Positions 1-9,953 are shown, numbered from the stretch's first letter. The stretch is 64,000 nt of DNA from G038396625 sp038396625 (GCA_038396625.1 CP121688.1:620001-684000); one strand, 5' to 3'. Translations and numbers: made by a program. Notes: generated from the letters alone by a model not told the origin.

Positions 1-202
1 TGTAAAATTATATGATCCATTTATCAAAGAAAGACTCGTAGATCATCAGTTCATGAATTTTGAGGATTTCTTAAATGAAATTGAGATTCTGGTTATAATT
101 ACAGCACATGATCACATTAAGAATAACCTTGATCTAGTGAAAGATAAGTTGATTCTTGATACTAAAAATATATGCAACTTTGACGGCGTTTACAAACTAT
201 AA
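1..202 (+). CDS. Nucleotide-sugar dehydrogenase, C-terminal end (partial)
   Basis: Only the last 66 residues are present; the open frame begins at base 2 and stops with TAA at 200-202. The visible part has a YDPF start, an ILVIITAHD strand-turn segment and an ending with LDTKNI, which matches the C-terminal UDP-binding domain of UDP-glucose/GDP-mannose dehydrogenases. A WecC-type UDP-ManNAc dehydrogenase is the likeliest specificity because wecB follows 16 bases later, and these two enzymes act in series (UDP-GlcNAc to UDP-ManNAc to UDP-ManNAcA). The specificity is inferred from context only; the catalytic part lies outside the window. Confidence 0.7.
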   Translation, partial: VKLYDPFIKERLVDHQFMNFEDFLNEIEILVIITAHDHIKNNLDLVKDKLILDTKNICNFDGVYKL

Positions 203-218
203 GATAGGATTTGATTAA

Positions 219-1316
219 ATGAAAAAAGTTATGGTGGTTTTTGGTACAAGACCAGAAGCAATAAAAATGTGCCCATTAGTTAAAGAATTAAAGACAAGAG
301 ATAAAATAAATACAGTTGTTTGTGTTACTGGACAACATAGAGAAATGCTAGATCAAGTGCTAACAGCTTTTGATGTTGTACCTGACTACGATCTATCTAT
401 TATGAAGGCAAAGCAGACACTTTTTGATGTTACAATTAATATTCTCGAGAAAATGAAAGCGGTTCTTGAAGAGGTTAAACCAGATGTTGTTTTAGTCCAT
501 GGAGATACATCTACAACTTTCGTAACTGCATTAGCCTGCTTTTATTTACAGATTCCTGTAGGTCATGTGGAAGCTGGACTACGTACTTACAACATTTATT
601 CACCGTACCCAGAAGAATTTAATAGGCAGGCTGTGGGCATTGTTTCAAATTATAATTTTGCGCCAACAGAGATGTCAAAAGAAAATCTACTTAAAGAAGG
701 TAAGAATCCTTCTACAATCTATGTGACTGGTAATACAGCAATTGATGCACTTAAGACAACAGTTCGTGATGATTACAATCATGAACACTTAGAGTGGGCT
801 GCAGATAGTAGATTAATTATGATAACAGCTCATAGGAGAGAGAATCTTGGTGAACCAATGAGAAATATGTTTAGAGCCATTAAACGAATTATTGATGAAA
901 AGTCAGATATAAAGGCGATTTATCCGATTCACATGAATCCAGTTGTAAGAGAAGCTGCTCAAGAAATACTTGGCGATACAGATAGAATTCGAATTATTGA
1001 ACCACTTGAAGTATTAGATTTCCATAATTTCTTATCCAGATCTCATTTGATTTTAACCGATAGTGGTGGAATTCAGGAAGAAGCACCAAGTTTGGGTAAA
1101 CCGGTTCTTGTTATGAGAGATACTACAGAAAGACCAGAAGGTATTGCTGCTGGAACTCTTAAGTTAGTTGGAACGGATGAAGAGGTTATTTATAAAACAT
1201 TTAAGCAACTTTTAGAAGATCAGAATGAGTACGACAAGATGAGCAAAGCTAGTAATCCATATGGAGATGGTTTTGCTAGTAAGAGAATAGCTGATATTTT
1301 AGAGGTTAATGAATAA
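219..1316 (+). CDS. wecB: UDP-N-acetylglucosamine 2-epimerase (non-hydrolysing)
   Basis: A 365-residue protein of normal length for the family. It converts UDP-GlcNAc to UDP-ManNAc in the cytoplasm for surface polysaccharide synthesis. Visible family motifs in order are VFGTRPEAIKM at the N terminus, HGDTSTTF and HVEAGLRT around residues 95-120, TAHRRENLG near 205, and SDSGGIQEE near 280, the nucleotide-sugar site of the GT-B-like fold. It follows the end of a nucleotide-sugar dehydrogenase and begins a run of polysaccharide genes on the same strand. A hydrolysing, sialic-acid-type epimerase is less likely given the length and the neighbouring dehydrogenase. Confidence 0.93.
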   Translation: MKKVMVVFGTRPEAIKMCPLVKELKTRDKINTVVCVTGQHREMLDQVLTAFDVVPDYDLSIMKAKQTLFDVTINILEKMKAVLEEVKPDVVLVHGDTSTTFVTALACFYLQIPVGHVEAGLRTYNIYSPYPEEFNRQAVGIVSNYNFAPTEMSKENLLKEGKNPSTIYVTGNTAIDALKTTVRDDYNHEHLEWAADSRLIMITAHRRENLGEPMRNMFRAIKRIIDEKSDIKAIYPIHMNPVVREAAQEILGDTDRIRIIEPLEVLDFHNFLSRSHLILTDSGGIQEEAPSLGKPVLVMRDTTERPEGIAAGTLKLVGTDEEVIYKTFKQLLEDQNEYDKMSKASNPYGDGFASKRIADILEVNE

Positions 1317-1372
1317 CATAGCGTAGTCATTAACAAGAAATATATAACGCTATTATAGCGAGGAGATTTGCT

Positions 1373-2668
1373 ATGATTAATATTAAGAGAAAAATTAAAA
1401 ATACTGATTGCAATGATTTTGATTTAAAGACATTGAGTTTATATACTATTATTTTTTTCGCATTAACAATTTCATATGTATTTAATAATACAGGTATTAG
1501 AATTGGAGTAATACTCTTAGCAGCTGTAATATTGATTTTTTCTGAAGTTAATAGAAGTTTTTCTCTAATTGCATATTTAACAGCTTTTACACCGATATTT
1601 AAAATATCATTAAGTTCAACTAGCTTTGTTTCATATTTCATGCTAATTTTTTTAATGAAATTAATATTTTTGAGAAATTTTAAATTAAAAGTTTCGAGTT
1701 TAATAACGTACATAGGTTTTCTAGTATATTCAATTTTGGTTACTATCAGTGTAGGTATAGGCATTGATTATATTCAATTTCAAATAAGCTTATTATTACT
1801 ATTAGTAGTTTCTAGCAACTTGGAAAATTTCAACAACTACAGACAAATAAATTTTGCTTACGTCTTTGGAGTCATTAATTCAGTGTTTTCTGCAATAATA
1901 TTGTATCGGATCCCTAATATGCAAGTTTTGTGGAAAGATGCGTACATTAATAATGTAAGAAGATTTTCTGGTTTGGAATATGATCCTAATTTTTTTTCTG
2001 TAATATTGCTAATTACTTTAAGTATATGTATTATGTTCGTTTTGAAAGAAAAATCATTTTTCTATAAACTATCATCTTTGATCCTGGTTATTATTGGATT
2101 TTCGACACTTTCAAAAACATTTTTATTTGGTTTGGTTTTACTTCTGATTGTTACATTATACTATACAAATAGCCCAATTAAATTACTCGGTTATTTAAAA
2201 AAAATTGTTTTATTAATACCAATTATACTTATTTTGTTGATGTTAAATGATACTTTTAAAGACAATGTAAGTCTTATGTTTTACAGAGTAAGTAATATAA
2301 ATACACTAGATGATTTAACGACTAATAGATATGGGATGCAAGTAACATATATTAGCTTCATAACTAGTAGCGCCATGAACTTTTTATTTGGGCATGGTTT
2401 TAGCACTGAAGCAATTTTTCAGCAAGGTATTAGCTATAGTGCGCATAACACCTATTTACAAATAATTTTCTATGTTGGAATAGTAGGATTTATATTGATT
2501 ACTAGCTATTTTGTAAGCATATTCAAATTGAAAACATATAGAAAAAATAAGTTTTCAAATCTTACGTTAATAATAATATTAATAATTATGTTATCTTTAG
2601 ATTTATCCTTTAAAGAATTTATTCCAACAGTATTAAGTATAAATTTGATAAACAGGTATTATAGTTAG
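1373..2668 (+). CDS. O-antigen/capsule polymerase-like membrane protein (Wzy type)
   Basis: A 431-residue, very hydrophobic protein with about ten to twelve predicted membrane segments. A large soluble-looking loop near residues 300-345 contains MFYRVSNINT and TTNRYGMQ and is followed by FGHGFSTE and SAHNTYLQ. The GHG and AHN(T/S)YL elements in a late periplasmic loop are typical of the Wzy/O-antigen ligase superfamily. Wzy proteins diverge so far that the assignment rests on topology, these short motifs and the presence of a Wzx flippase two genes downstream. The start ATG follows GAGGAG at 6-7 bases. Base composition is markedly AT-rich, as usual for polymerase genes. Confidence 0.7.
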   Translation: MINIKRKIKNTDCNDFDLKTLSLYTIIFFALTISYVFNNTGIRIGVILLAAVILIFSEVNRSFSLIAYLTAFTPIFKISLSSTSFVSYFMLIFLMKLIFLRNFKLKVSSLITYIGFLVYSILVTISVGIGIDYIQFQISLLLLLVVSSNLENFNNYRQINFAYVFGVINSVFSAIILYRIPNMQVLWKDAYINNVRRFSGLEYDPNFFSVILLITLSICIMFVLKEKSFFYKLSSLILVIIGFSTLSKTFLFGLVLLLIVTLYYTNSPIKLLGYLKKIVLLIPIILILLMLNDTFKDNVSLMFYRVSNINTLDDLTTNRYGMQVTYISFITSSAMNFLFGHGFSTEAIFQQGISYSAHNTYLQIIFYVGIVGFILITSYFVSIFKLKTYRKNKFSNLTLIIILIIMLSLDLSFKEFIPTVLSINLINRYYS

Positions 2669-2683
2669 AAAAGGAGTAACTTT

Positions 2684-4108
2684 ATGCATTACATAGATAA
2701 ATTTTTAGAATATGAAAAACGCAAAGAACTATTAAACAAGAATATAAATGGCTTTTATTTTTGGGGTTATTTGCGATTTACTTTATACAGTGAAATATTA
2801 AATAAGAAAGAAAATTTACAAGATCATAGAAAAATGGTGAGTAAGAGAGATTTATTTAAATCACTTTTTTTAAATATATTCCGTCATAATCCATTTGTAG
2901 GAAATAAGAATATTGATTTATTAGTTCTTCCACACAATAGAAAAATTAAGAATGGAGAATATTTCGAGTGTATTTATACAGATCCAATAATTCGCAACTT
3001 AGAGGATTCGGAATATATCGTTTTTGAAAGTGCATTTGAAGGTAAACATTATAAGAATTTAAACAATAATGTAAGATATCTTGATTTAATTGATATTGTA
3101 GGGTATGTAGGAGCAAAACTAATAAGAAAGAAAGAGGTAATCGAACTTATTAATATTGAGATAAAAAAAATTATTAAGGATCTTGACGATGTCTTTGGTA
3201 TTTCAATAGATGAAAATAAGATATTGACCTTTATTCAAACGCTTTATAAAAGATGGTTAATTCAGAGGATACTCATAGAAAAATTAATAACCAGGTTTAA
3301 ACCTAAATGTATAATAGAGGTTGTATACTATAGTTTATCCAATATGATAGTAAATGAAATAGCTAATGATTTAAAAATTACTACGATTGAATTACAACAC
3401 GGGACTATGGGAAAGTACCATGCAGCTTATAATTATAGCGAAAAGGTAAGACTTCCTTATTTGCCCAATAAAATGTTTTTGTTTTCGGATTATTGGAAGG
3501 CAAACACGAAATTGCCGCAATCTGAGGATAACCTTATCGTAACTGGCTTTCCTTACATTGATAATAAAATTATAGAAATCGAACATAAATCAAAAGAAAA
3601 AGTTGGTAGAAGCAAGAAAACCATTCTTTTTATATCTCAATTAACAATTGGAGAATTATTAAGCAAATTTGCATGTGAGTTCATAGATAGAATTAAAGGA
3701 TCGACAGATTATAAAATTATTTATAAATTGCATAATAGTGAATTTAGTACATGGAGAGAAAGGTATCCATGGTTAGTAGCTATAGAAGATCAAATTGAAA
3801 TAATTGACGATAATGATAGATCTATATACGAGTTTTTTCGAATTAGTGACATTCAAATTGGAGTATATTCTACTGCGATTTTTGAAGGCCTTGCATTTAA
3901 CTTAAAGACTTTTTTAGTAGATTCATATGGAATAGAATATATGCATGATTTGATAAAAAGTCAATATGCTACATTAATTAATAGTCCTTGTGAATTAATA
4001 GAAAAATTGTCTTTAGACGATTTATATACTGGAAACAGATCTGAATTTTGGAAGTTAGATTCCACAGTTACTATTTTAGAGAATTTAGATTCTATTATGA
4101 AGTCATGA
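2684..4108 (+). CDS. Putative polysaccharide glycosyltransferase-like protein
   Basis: A 474-residue soluble protein. The central part has LQHGTMGKYHAAY (about 240-252), then MFLFSDYWK and VTGFPYID, and the C-terminal part has YSTAIFEGLAFNLKTFLV. LQHG plus a late S-x-x-x-E-G-L segment is the pattern seen in GT-B-like capsule enzymes (CDP-glycerol transferase, polysialyltransferase and related families). I cannot assign donor or acceptor. It lies 15 bases after the Wzy-like gene with AAAGGAG before the ATG, so it is probably co-transcribed. The calling as a transferase is inference from motif layout and context. Confidence 0.5.
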   Translation: MHYIDKFLEYEKRKELLNKNINGFYFWGYLRFTLYSEILNKKENLQDHRKMVSKRDLFKSLFLNIFRHNPFVGNKNIDLLVLPHNRKIKNGEYFECIYTDPIIRNLEDSEYIVFESAFEGKHYKNLNNNVRYLDLIDIVGYVGAKLIRKKEVIELINIEIKKIIKDLDDVFGISIDENKILTFIQTLYKRWLIQRILIEKLITRFKPKCIIEVVYYSLSNMIVNEIANDLKITTIELQHGTMGKYHAAYNYSEKVRLPYLPNKMFLFSDYWKANTKLPQSEDNLIVTGFPYIDNKIIEIEHKSKEKVGRSKKTILFISQLTIGELLSKFACEFIDRIKGSTDYKIIYKLHNSEFSTWRERYPWLVAIEDQIEIIDDNDRSIYEFFRISDIQIGVYSTAIFEGLAFNLKTFLVDSYGIEYMHDLIKSQYATLINSPCELIEKLSLDDLYTGNRSEFWKLDSTVTILENLDSIMKS

Positions 4109-4181
4109 AGATTAAGGGTTGGTTATCTATCGGATTCTGTAAATAATAAGAAAATACACGCTTAGCTGAATGAGGGATTAA

Positions 4182-5606
4182 ATGGAGAGAAATGAAACTA
4201 ATAAAATTGCACTTAAGGCTGGGAGCTGGTACATAATAAGCAATTTCTTATTAAAGGGAATCGCTATAATTACTACACCAATTTTTACTAGGTTACTAAA
4301 TCCCGATGCTTTTGGAATTTCAAATACTTATACATCTTGGCTAAGTATACTTACAATAGTAGGAACTCTAGATGTTGTATCATGCATTCAAATAGCGAGG
4401 CATGATATTGATGATAATGATATGAATTCTTTTATATCTTCAGTATTATCACTTTCAACATTAGCATTAGCTATACTTTATATTTTTGTAAAAATATTTT
4501 CCGATATAATAGTTTCGTTTATGGCAATACCTTCATTATTAATTGACATAATGTTTTTAGAGGTGTTATTTACAAATGCATTCACGATCTTGCAAACAAA
4601 GCATAGGGCTTATTTTCGATATAGAGAATTTGTTATTTTATCAGCTATTGTTTCGATATTATCACCAATTCTATCGATTTTGCTGATTACATTTCAGGAA
4701 AGCGATTTATATTACGGGAAAATTATAGGAAATGCTTTGCCCAGAATAATTATATCGGTATTTATTTTTATATACATTTTCAAGAAAGGGCGATGTTTTT
4801 TCAACAAAGAATTTTGGAAATATGCTCTTTTGATTGCATTACCATTAATACCTCATCATTTGTCCGGTAGTTTGCTAAGCAGCTTTGACAGAGTAATGAT
4901 AAATAAATTTGATGGTGCTTCAAAAGCAGGGTTATATAGTCTTGCATATAATTACTCATCAATCTTAGGTATAGCCTGGACTTCGCTTAATTCGGCTTGG
5001 GTTCCTTGGTTTTACACTAAAATGAAAGAAGATTCTATTGAAGACATTAGAAGATATGTTAAACCTTATATTGTAGTTTTCTCTACATTATACATGGGAG
5101 CTCTTATAGTAGGACCTGAGGCAATCAAAGTATTTGGACCAAAAGAATATTGGGAATCGATGTGGGTTATACCCCCTGTTCTCCTAGCTATATTTTTCCA
5201 ATTTGTTTACAGTTTGTACGTAAATATAGAATTCTATCTGAAAAAGACTAAATATATAGCATATGCAACCATTGCAGCGGCAGCTTTAAATGTTCTATTA
5301 AATAGTATATTCATACCCAAATATGGTTATATAGCAGCAGCCTACACAACACTTATAGGGTATTTTATAATGTTAATATTACATTATAATTTATCTAAAA
5401 AGTTTGATTCGAGAGATCTATTCAATAAACCATTTTTATTTAGTTGGATTGTGAGTATAATCGGAATCACTCTTTTCATTGAGTTTTTTTATACATCAAT
5501 ATTGATTAGATATTTAATACTGGCGATATACTTATTCGTAATTATTTATAAGTACAAGAATTCAATCATTTCACTGATTTCTAACTTAAGGAGAAAACAA
5601 ACATGA
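4182..5606 (+). CDS. Polysaccharide repeat-unit flippase (Wzx, MOP superfamily)
   Basis: A 474-residue polytopic membrane protein with about twelve to fourteen helices. The N-terminal segment ALKAGSWYIISNFLLKG followed by ITTPIFTRLL is typical of Wzx/RfbX-type lipid-linked oligosaccharide flippases, as is SFDRVMINKF around residue 240. It would move undecaprenyl-linked repeat units across the membrane for the Wzy-like polymerase encoded two genes upstream. Its last codon overlaps the start of the acetyltransferase gene (ATGA), which suggests translational coupling. Substrate cannot be read from the sequence. Confidence 0.85.
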   Translation: MERNETNKIALKAGSWYIISNFLLKGIAIITTPIFTRLLNPDAFGISNTYTSWLSILTIVGTLDVVSCIQIARHDIDDNDMNSFISSVLSLSTLALAILYIFVKIFSDIIVSFMAIPSLLIDIMFLEVLFTNAFTILQTKHRAYFRYREFVILSAIVSILSPILSILLITFQESDLYYGKIIGNALPRIIISVFIFIYIFKKGRCFFNKEFWKYALLIALPLIPHHLSGSLLSSFDRVMINKFDGASKAGLYSLAYNYSSILGIAWTSLNSAWVPWFYTKMKEDSIEDIRRYVKPYIVVFSTLYMGALIVGPEAIKVFGPKEYWESMWVIPPVLLAIFFQFVYSLYVNIEFYLKKTKYIAYATIAAAALNVLLNSIFIPKYGYIAAAYTTLIGYFIMLILHYNLSKKFDSRDLFNKPFLFSWIVSIIGITLFIEFFYTSILIRYLILAIYLFVIIYKYKNSIISLISNLRRKQT

Positions 5607-6112
5607 TTCAATCGATTAAAAGAATTATAAAATTAATGATAAGCTTTTATTATAGCTGGTTAGTCAAAAGAAAAGTGAAATCTGTTGGCAGTAGATTAAA
5701 AGTAAATAAAAAGTCATTAGTTACACAGAATACTCACTTAGGCGTAAATGTTAACTTTAACGGATTGAAAATAACAGGACTGGGTGAAGTAAGGATTGGG
5801 GACAATTTTCACTCAGGAGAGGATTGTATTTTCATTACTGAATTTCATAATTACGACAATGGAAATGCGATTCCATATGATAACACATCAATTATTAAAA
5901 AAATAACTATAGATGATAATGTCTGGATTGGTAACAGGGTTATTATTTTAGGTGGTATTACGATCGGAGAGGGAGCAATCATCCAGGCAGGTAGTGTTGT
6001 TGTCTCAGATATTCCTCCATACGCAATAGCTGGAGGTCATCCCGCCAAGGTGTTTAAATATAGAGACATTGACCACTACAACAAACTAAAAAAAATGAAG
6101 AAGTTCCATTAA
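5603..6112 (+). CDS. Left-handed beta-helix acyltransferase (hexapeptide family)
   Basis: A 169-residue protein with imperfect hexapeptide repeats from about residue 50 to 140, including NVWIGNRVIILGGITIG and GAIIQAGSVVV, followed by the PPYAIAGGHPAKV ending of CatB/WcaF-type O-acetyltransferases. The catalytic His of the family is probably the one in EFHNYD near residue 90. It likely acetylates a sugar of the repeat unit using acetyl-CoA. The gene overlaps the flippase stop by four bases. Confidence 0.85.
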   Translation: MIQSIKRIIKLMISFYYSWLVKRKVKSVGSRLKVNKKSLVTQNTHLGVNVNFNGLKITGLGEVRIGDNFHSGEDCIFITEFHNYDNGNAIPYDNTSIIKKITIDDNVWIGNRVIILGGITIGEGAIIQAGSVVVSDIPPYAIAGGHPAKVFKYRDIDHYNKLKKMKKFH

Positions 6113-6169
6113 TTGAATAAATATGACAGTTCTAAATAATAAGTAAAAAGGAATATGGAGGTTATCTTA

Positions 6170-7804
6170 TTGAGAGCTTTGGTGATAATCCCTGCACGTG
6201 GGGGATCAAAAGGAATACCGCGAAAAAATGTTCGTATTATGGTGGATAAACCATTAATTGGTTATAGTATAGAAAATGCACTAAATAGCCATCACGACCT
6301 TGATGTTGTTGTTTCAACAGATGATGATGAAATTGCGAGGATATCATATTCTTATGGAGCAAGAGTCATTATACGACCAGAAGCTTTGGCTACTGATAGT
6401 GTCACATTAGATCCTGTAATCTTTCATGCAATGAATGAAATGGAAAAAGATAAAAATGCTAGATATGATATTGTCATTACAATGCAACCCACATCCCCAC
6501 TACTTAAAAGAGAGACGTTAGATGCTGCAATAGAGTATTTCATAAATAATGATTTCGATACAGTCCTTAGTGGCATTAATAAGCCACATCTTTCATGGAC
6601 TGAAAAAGAAGGAAGAATAGTTCCTGCTTATGAAAAACGTTTAAATAGGCAATATTTACCCAAAAATTTGATGGAAACAGGCGCATTCTTTATTTCAAAA
6701 CGAGAGTTTGTTAAAGAACACAGCAGATTTGGACCAAATGTATCGGTTTATGAAATTTCTGAGAATGAGGCAATTGACATAGATACACCTCAAGACTGGT
6801 GGATAGCTGAAAAGGAACTCTCAAAGAAGAATATTATAATTAGAGTAGAAGGTTATTCTGAAATTGGGCTTGGTCACATCTATAGGGGATTACTACTCGC
6901 ATATAATCTCATAGATCATAATATTACGTTTGTACTATCTGAGAAATCAGATTTAGGTATTAAGAAAATTGAAGAGAGTCATTTTCCATATTCAGTTATT
7001 CAAAGCGATAATGACATTGTGAGTTTAATCAAAGACTTCAAGTGTGACATTCTAGTGAATGATATGCTAGATACAGACGAAGAGTATGTGCATACATGTA
7101 AGACTACAGGTGTTAGAGTTGTCAATTTTGAAGACTTGGGACAAGGCGCTAGACTGGCTGATGCTGTTATTAATGATTTGTATGAAAAGAAAAACGAACT
7201 TAATAATCACTATTGGGGGAGCGAGTTTTATTGCATCAGAGATGAATTCTTACTCGCTAAACCATCGGAGTTTAGAGAGTGTGTGGAAGAAGTTTTAGTG
7301 ATATTCGGAGGAACAGATCCTTGCAATCTGACTAGAAGATTATTAGACGTAATACAAAAGATTGATAATGGTAAAATCCATTATACTTTTATTCTTGGAA
7401 TGGGTTATAAAAGGGCAAATGAGCTAATAGAGAAATCAAAGTTACACAACTTAAATGTTGATTTCATCCAAGATGTAAAACTTATGACGGAGTACATGGG
7501 TAAAGCGGACATTGCAATCTCGTCTCAAGGTAGGACAATGTTAGAGTTAGCGTCGATGGGCGTTCCAACAATTTTAATGGCTCAAAATAAAAGAGAACAG
7601 CACCATGAATTTGGCTATTTACAGAATGGATTTATTAATCTTGGTCTAGGTTCAGAAGTAGAAGATGATACAGTTAAACAAACACTTTTATGGCTAATTA
7701 ATAGTCCACAAATCAGAAAACAAATGAAGGATCAAATGAAAAAGAAAGACCTTAAGAAAGGCATTGATAGAGTTAAAAATATAATCCTAGATCGCAACAA
7801 TTAA
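6170..7804 (+). CDS. Fused CMP-nonulosonate synthetase and PseG-like UDP-sugar hydrolase
   Basis: A two-domain protein of 544 residues from the TTG at 6170. GGAGG at 6157-6161 lies eight bases before that TTG; an upstream ATG at 6155 is in frame but has only a weak AAGG site. Residues 1 to about 220 are a NeuA/PseF-type cytidylyltransferase: PARGGSKGIPRKN nucleotide loop, VVSTDDDEIA, MQPTSPLL, and IDIDTPQDWW at the domain end. Residues about 225-544 resemble PseG, the GT-B-fold hydrolase that frees the sugar from UDP: GLGHIYRG with the conserved His, then VIFGGTDP and SSQGRTMLELASMGVP. It probably supplies the sugar and later activates the nonulosonic acid made by the next gene. Confidence 0.85.
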   Translation: MRALVIIPARGGSKGIPRKNVRIMVDKPLIGYSIENALNSHHDLDVVVSTDDDEIARISYSYGARVIIRPEALATDSVTLDPVIFHAMNEMEKDKNARYDIVITMQPTSPLLKRETLDAAIEYFINNDFDTVLSGINKPHLSWTEKEGRIVPAYEKRLNRQYLPKNLMETGAFFISKREFVKEHSRFGPNVSVYEISENEAIDIDTPQDWWIAEKELSKKNIIIRVEGYSEIGLGHIYRGLLLAYNLIDHNITFVLSEKSDLGIKKIEESHFPYSVIQSDNDIVSLIKDFKCDILVNDMLDTDEEYVHTCKTTGVRVVNFEDLGQGARLADAVINDLYEKKNELNNHYWGSEFYCIRDEFLLAKPSEFRECVEEVLVIFGGTDPCNLTRRLLDVIQKIDNGKIHYTFILGMGYKRANELIEKSKLHNLNVDFIQDVKLMTEYMGKADIAISSQGRTMLELASMGVPTILMAQNKREQHHEFGYLQNGFINLGLGSEVEDDTVKQTLLWLINSPQIRKQMKDQMKKKDLKKGIDRVKNIILDRNN

Positions 7805-7817
7805 TGGAGGTTTTAGA

Positions 7818-8888
7818 ATGAAAAGTAAAATTATTGAACGTGCACTGGCTGGAGAATTTATCTTAATTGCTGAAATTGGTGTGAACTATTATGACATTGC
7901 AAAGAAAAATGGGATATCGCCAATGGAAGCTGCGAAATTGATGGTAAAGGAAGCTAAAAATGCAGGCATCCACGCTGTAAAATTTCAGACATATAAAGCT
8001 AATACTCTAGCTGCAAAAAATTCACCATCTTATTGGGATACAAATGAAGAGGCAACAACATCTCAGTTTGAACTATTCAAGAAATTTGATAGCTTTTCCT
8101 TTAATGAGTATAAAGAGTTAGCAGAGTACTGTAATGAGTTAGATATTGAATTTCTATCCACTGCATTTGATATTGAATCTGCAGATTACTTATATGATCT
8201 AATGGATGTTTATAAGATTTCATCTTCTGATCTAACGAATCTACCTTTTGTTGAACATCAAGCTAAAAAAGGCAAATCGATATTATTGTCGATTGGTGCT
8301 TCAGATGAAGATGAAATTGATAGAACACTTGAAGTGATTAAAGCTAATAATGACCAACCAATTGTGTTACTTCATTGTGTATTGGAGTACCCAACACCAT
8401 TCGAGCATGCAAATCTAAATAGGATTGTTACCTTAAAAGAAAAATATCCAGAGTTAATCATAGGATATTCTGATCATACAAAACCAGATTATCATGTTGA
8501 TGTTGTAAAAACAGCGTACAACTTGGGAGCCTTAGTAGTTGAAAAACACTTTACATTAGATAAGACTCTTCCAGGAAACGATCATTATCATGCTATGGAT
8601 CCTGAAGATGCTAGAAAAATTGTAGAAGGTGTAGAGTTTATAAGGTCAATACGTGGATCTTATAAAATCAAACACCTGGAATCTGAGGCTGCTTCAAGAA
8701 AAAATGCAAGAAGATCTTTAGTTTCAAATATAGATATCAAAGCTGGAGAAAAAATTACTAAAGAAATGCTTACATTCAAAAGACCTGGAACTGGTATATC
8801 ACCTACAGAAATTGATACTCTTATTGGAAAAACTGCAAGAACTGATATTCAAGAGGATACTATTCTTAAATATGATATGTTTGAATAA
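7818..8888 (+). CDS. N-acetylneuraminate synthase family protein (NeuB/PseI/LegI type)
   Basis: A 356-residue protein that condenses phosphoenolpyruvate with a six-carbon amino sugar to give a nine-carbon nonulosonic acid. The N-terminal TIM barrel shows AEIGVNY, KFQTYKANTL, HCVLEYPTP, GYSDHT and EKHFTLDKTLPGNDH, carrying the expected metal and PEP residues. The C-terminal SAF (antifreeze-like) domain begins near residue 290 with ARRSLVSNIDIKAGE and PGTGISP. The neighbouring PseG-like domain suggests a pseudaminic- or legionaminic-type substrate rather than ManNAc, but PseB/PseC or LegB/LegC are not in the window. Start follows GGAGG by seven bases. Confidence 0.9.
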   Translation: MKSKIIERALAGEFILIAEIGVNYYDIAKKNGISPMEAAKLMVKEAKNAGIHAVKFQTYKANTLAAKNSPSYWDTNEEATTSQFELFKKFDSFSFNEYKELAEYCNELDIEFLSTAFDIESADYLYDLMDVYKISSSDLTNLPFVEHQAKKGKSILLSIGASDEDEIDRTLEVIKANNDQPIVLLHCVLEYPTPFEHANLNRIVTLKEKYPELIIGYSDHTKPDYHVDVVKTAYNLGALVVEKHFTLDKTLPGNDHYHAMDPEDARKIVEGVEFIRSIRGSYKIKHLESEAASRKNARRSLVSNIDIKAGEKITKEMLTFKRPGTGISPTEIDTLIGKTARTDIQEDTILKYDMFE

Positions 8889-8925
8889 ATAAAGTCCTCT
8901 TATGAAAGCGAGGTGACCACAACCA

Positions 8926-9918
8926 ATGAACATATTAGTAACTGGAGGCCTAGGTTTTATCGGCAGCCATACAACAATAGAACTAATAAAAAATAACCAT
9001 ACAGTAATCATCGCCGATAATCTTATTAACTCAAAGATTGAAGTGCTAGACAAGCTATCTACCATAACAGGCATCAAGCCAACTTTCTATCAAATCGATG
9101 TGACTGATGAAGTAAAGGTAGAAGAAATCTTTAGTAACCATAAAATCGATGGTGTGATTCACTTCGCTGGTCTTAAAGCGGTAGGAGAGTCTGTCACCAA
9201 GCCACTTGAGTATTATTATAATAATCTTGTTTCTACTATGGTGCTTAGCAAGATGTGTGTGAAGTATGGTGTAAATAAGTTCGTCTTCAGCTCATCTGCA
9301 ACAGTGTATGGTGATCAGCCATCACCACTTAAAGAAGATATGGATCTGAAGAAGACCACCAATCCATATGGTGAGACTAAGGCAATGAGTGAGCGGATTT
9401 TGACTGATACAGCTAAGGCTAATGATGGATTTGCGGTAAGTTTACTCAGATACTTCAATCCAGTGGGTGCCCATGAGAGTGGATTGATTGGAGAAGATCC
9501 TAATGGTATTCCTAACAATCTGATGCCTTTTGTAACCAAAGTGGCTAAGGGTCAACTTCCCAAACTGAGTGTGTTCGGAAGTGACTATGATACAATAGAT
9601 GGGACAGGCGTTCGTGATTATATCCATGTGGTTGATCTTGCGAAAGGTCATGTTAAGGCCATTGGAAATTTTAAAGATGGTGTTAATATCTATAACCTTG
9701 GAACCGGCAGAGGTACTTCTGTTTTAGAACTTGTTAATGCCTTTATGAAGGTTAATGACATCAATGTTCCTTATGAAATCGTAGGAAGACGTCCAGGCGA
9801 TATAGCGACCTGCTATGCGGATGCAAGTAAAGCTGAGAAGGAACTAGGCTGGAAGGCTGAACGCGGGATTGACGAAATGGTCAGAGATGTATGGAAGTTT
9901 GAGCGGAATAATATATAG
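8926..9918 (+). CDS. galE: UDP-glucose 4-epimerase
   Basis: A 330-residue extended short-chain dehydrogenase. It shows the NAD-binding TGGLGFIGSHT loop at residues 6-16, HFAGLKAVGES, SSSATVYGD and the catalytic YGETK (YxxxK), followed by LRYFNPVGAHESG and the C-terminal RRPGDIATCYAD region typical of bacterial GalE. It interconverts UDP-Glc and UDP-Gal (or the GlcNAc forms) for surface polysaccharides. It ends the polysaccharide cluster; codon use is slightly less AT-rich than in the genes upstream, suggesting a core gene next to an exchanged cassette. Confidence 0.93.
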   Translation: MNILVTGGLGFIGSHTTIELIKNNHTVIIADNLINSKIEVLDKLSTITGIKPTFYQIDVTDEVKVEEIFSNHKIDGVIHFAGLKAVGESVTKPLEYYYNNLVSTMVLSKMCVKYGVNKFVFSSSATVYGDQPSPLKEDMDLKKTTNPYGETKAMSERILTDTAKANDGFAVSLLRYFNPVGAHESGLIGEDPNGIPNNLMPFVTKVAKGQLPKLSVFGSDYDTIDGTGVRDYIHVVDLAKGHVKAIGNFKDGVNIYNLGTGRGTSVLELVNAFMKVNDINVPYEIVGRRPGDIATCYADASKAEKELGWKAERGIDEMVRDVWKFERNNI

Positions 9919-9953
9919 TAACAATTGCTGTGAAAGAGGGGAGGATTTCTTTC

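Noticed and set aside
1330..1764. 144-residue open frame on the minus strand
   Set aside because: Lies entirely opposite the Wzy-like gene, has no family features, and its composition reflects the complement of a hydrophobic AT-rich gene.
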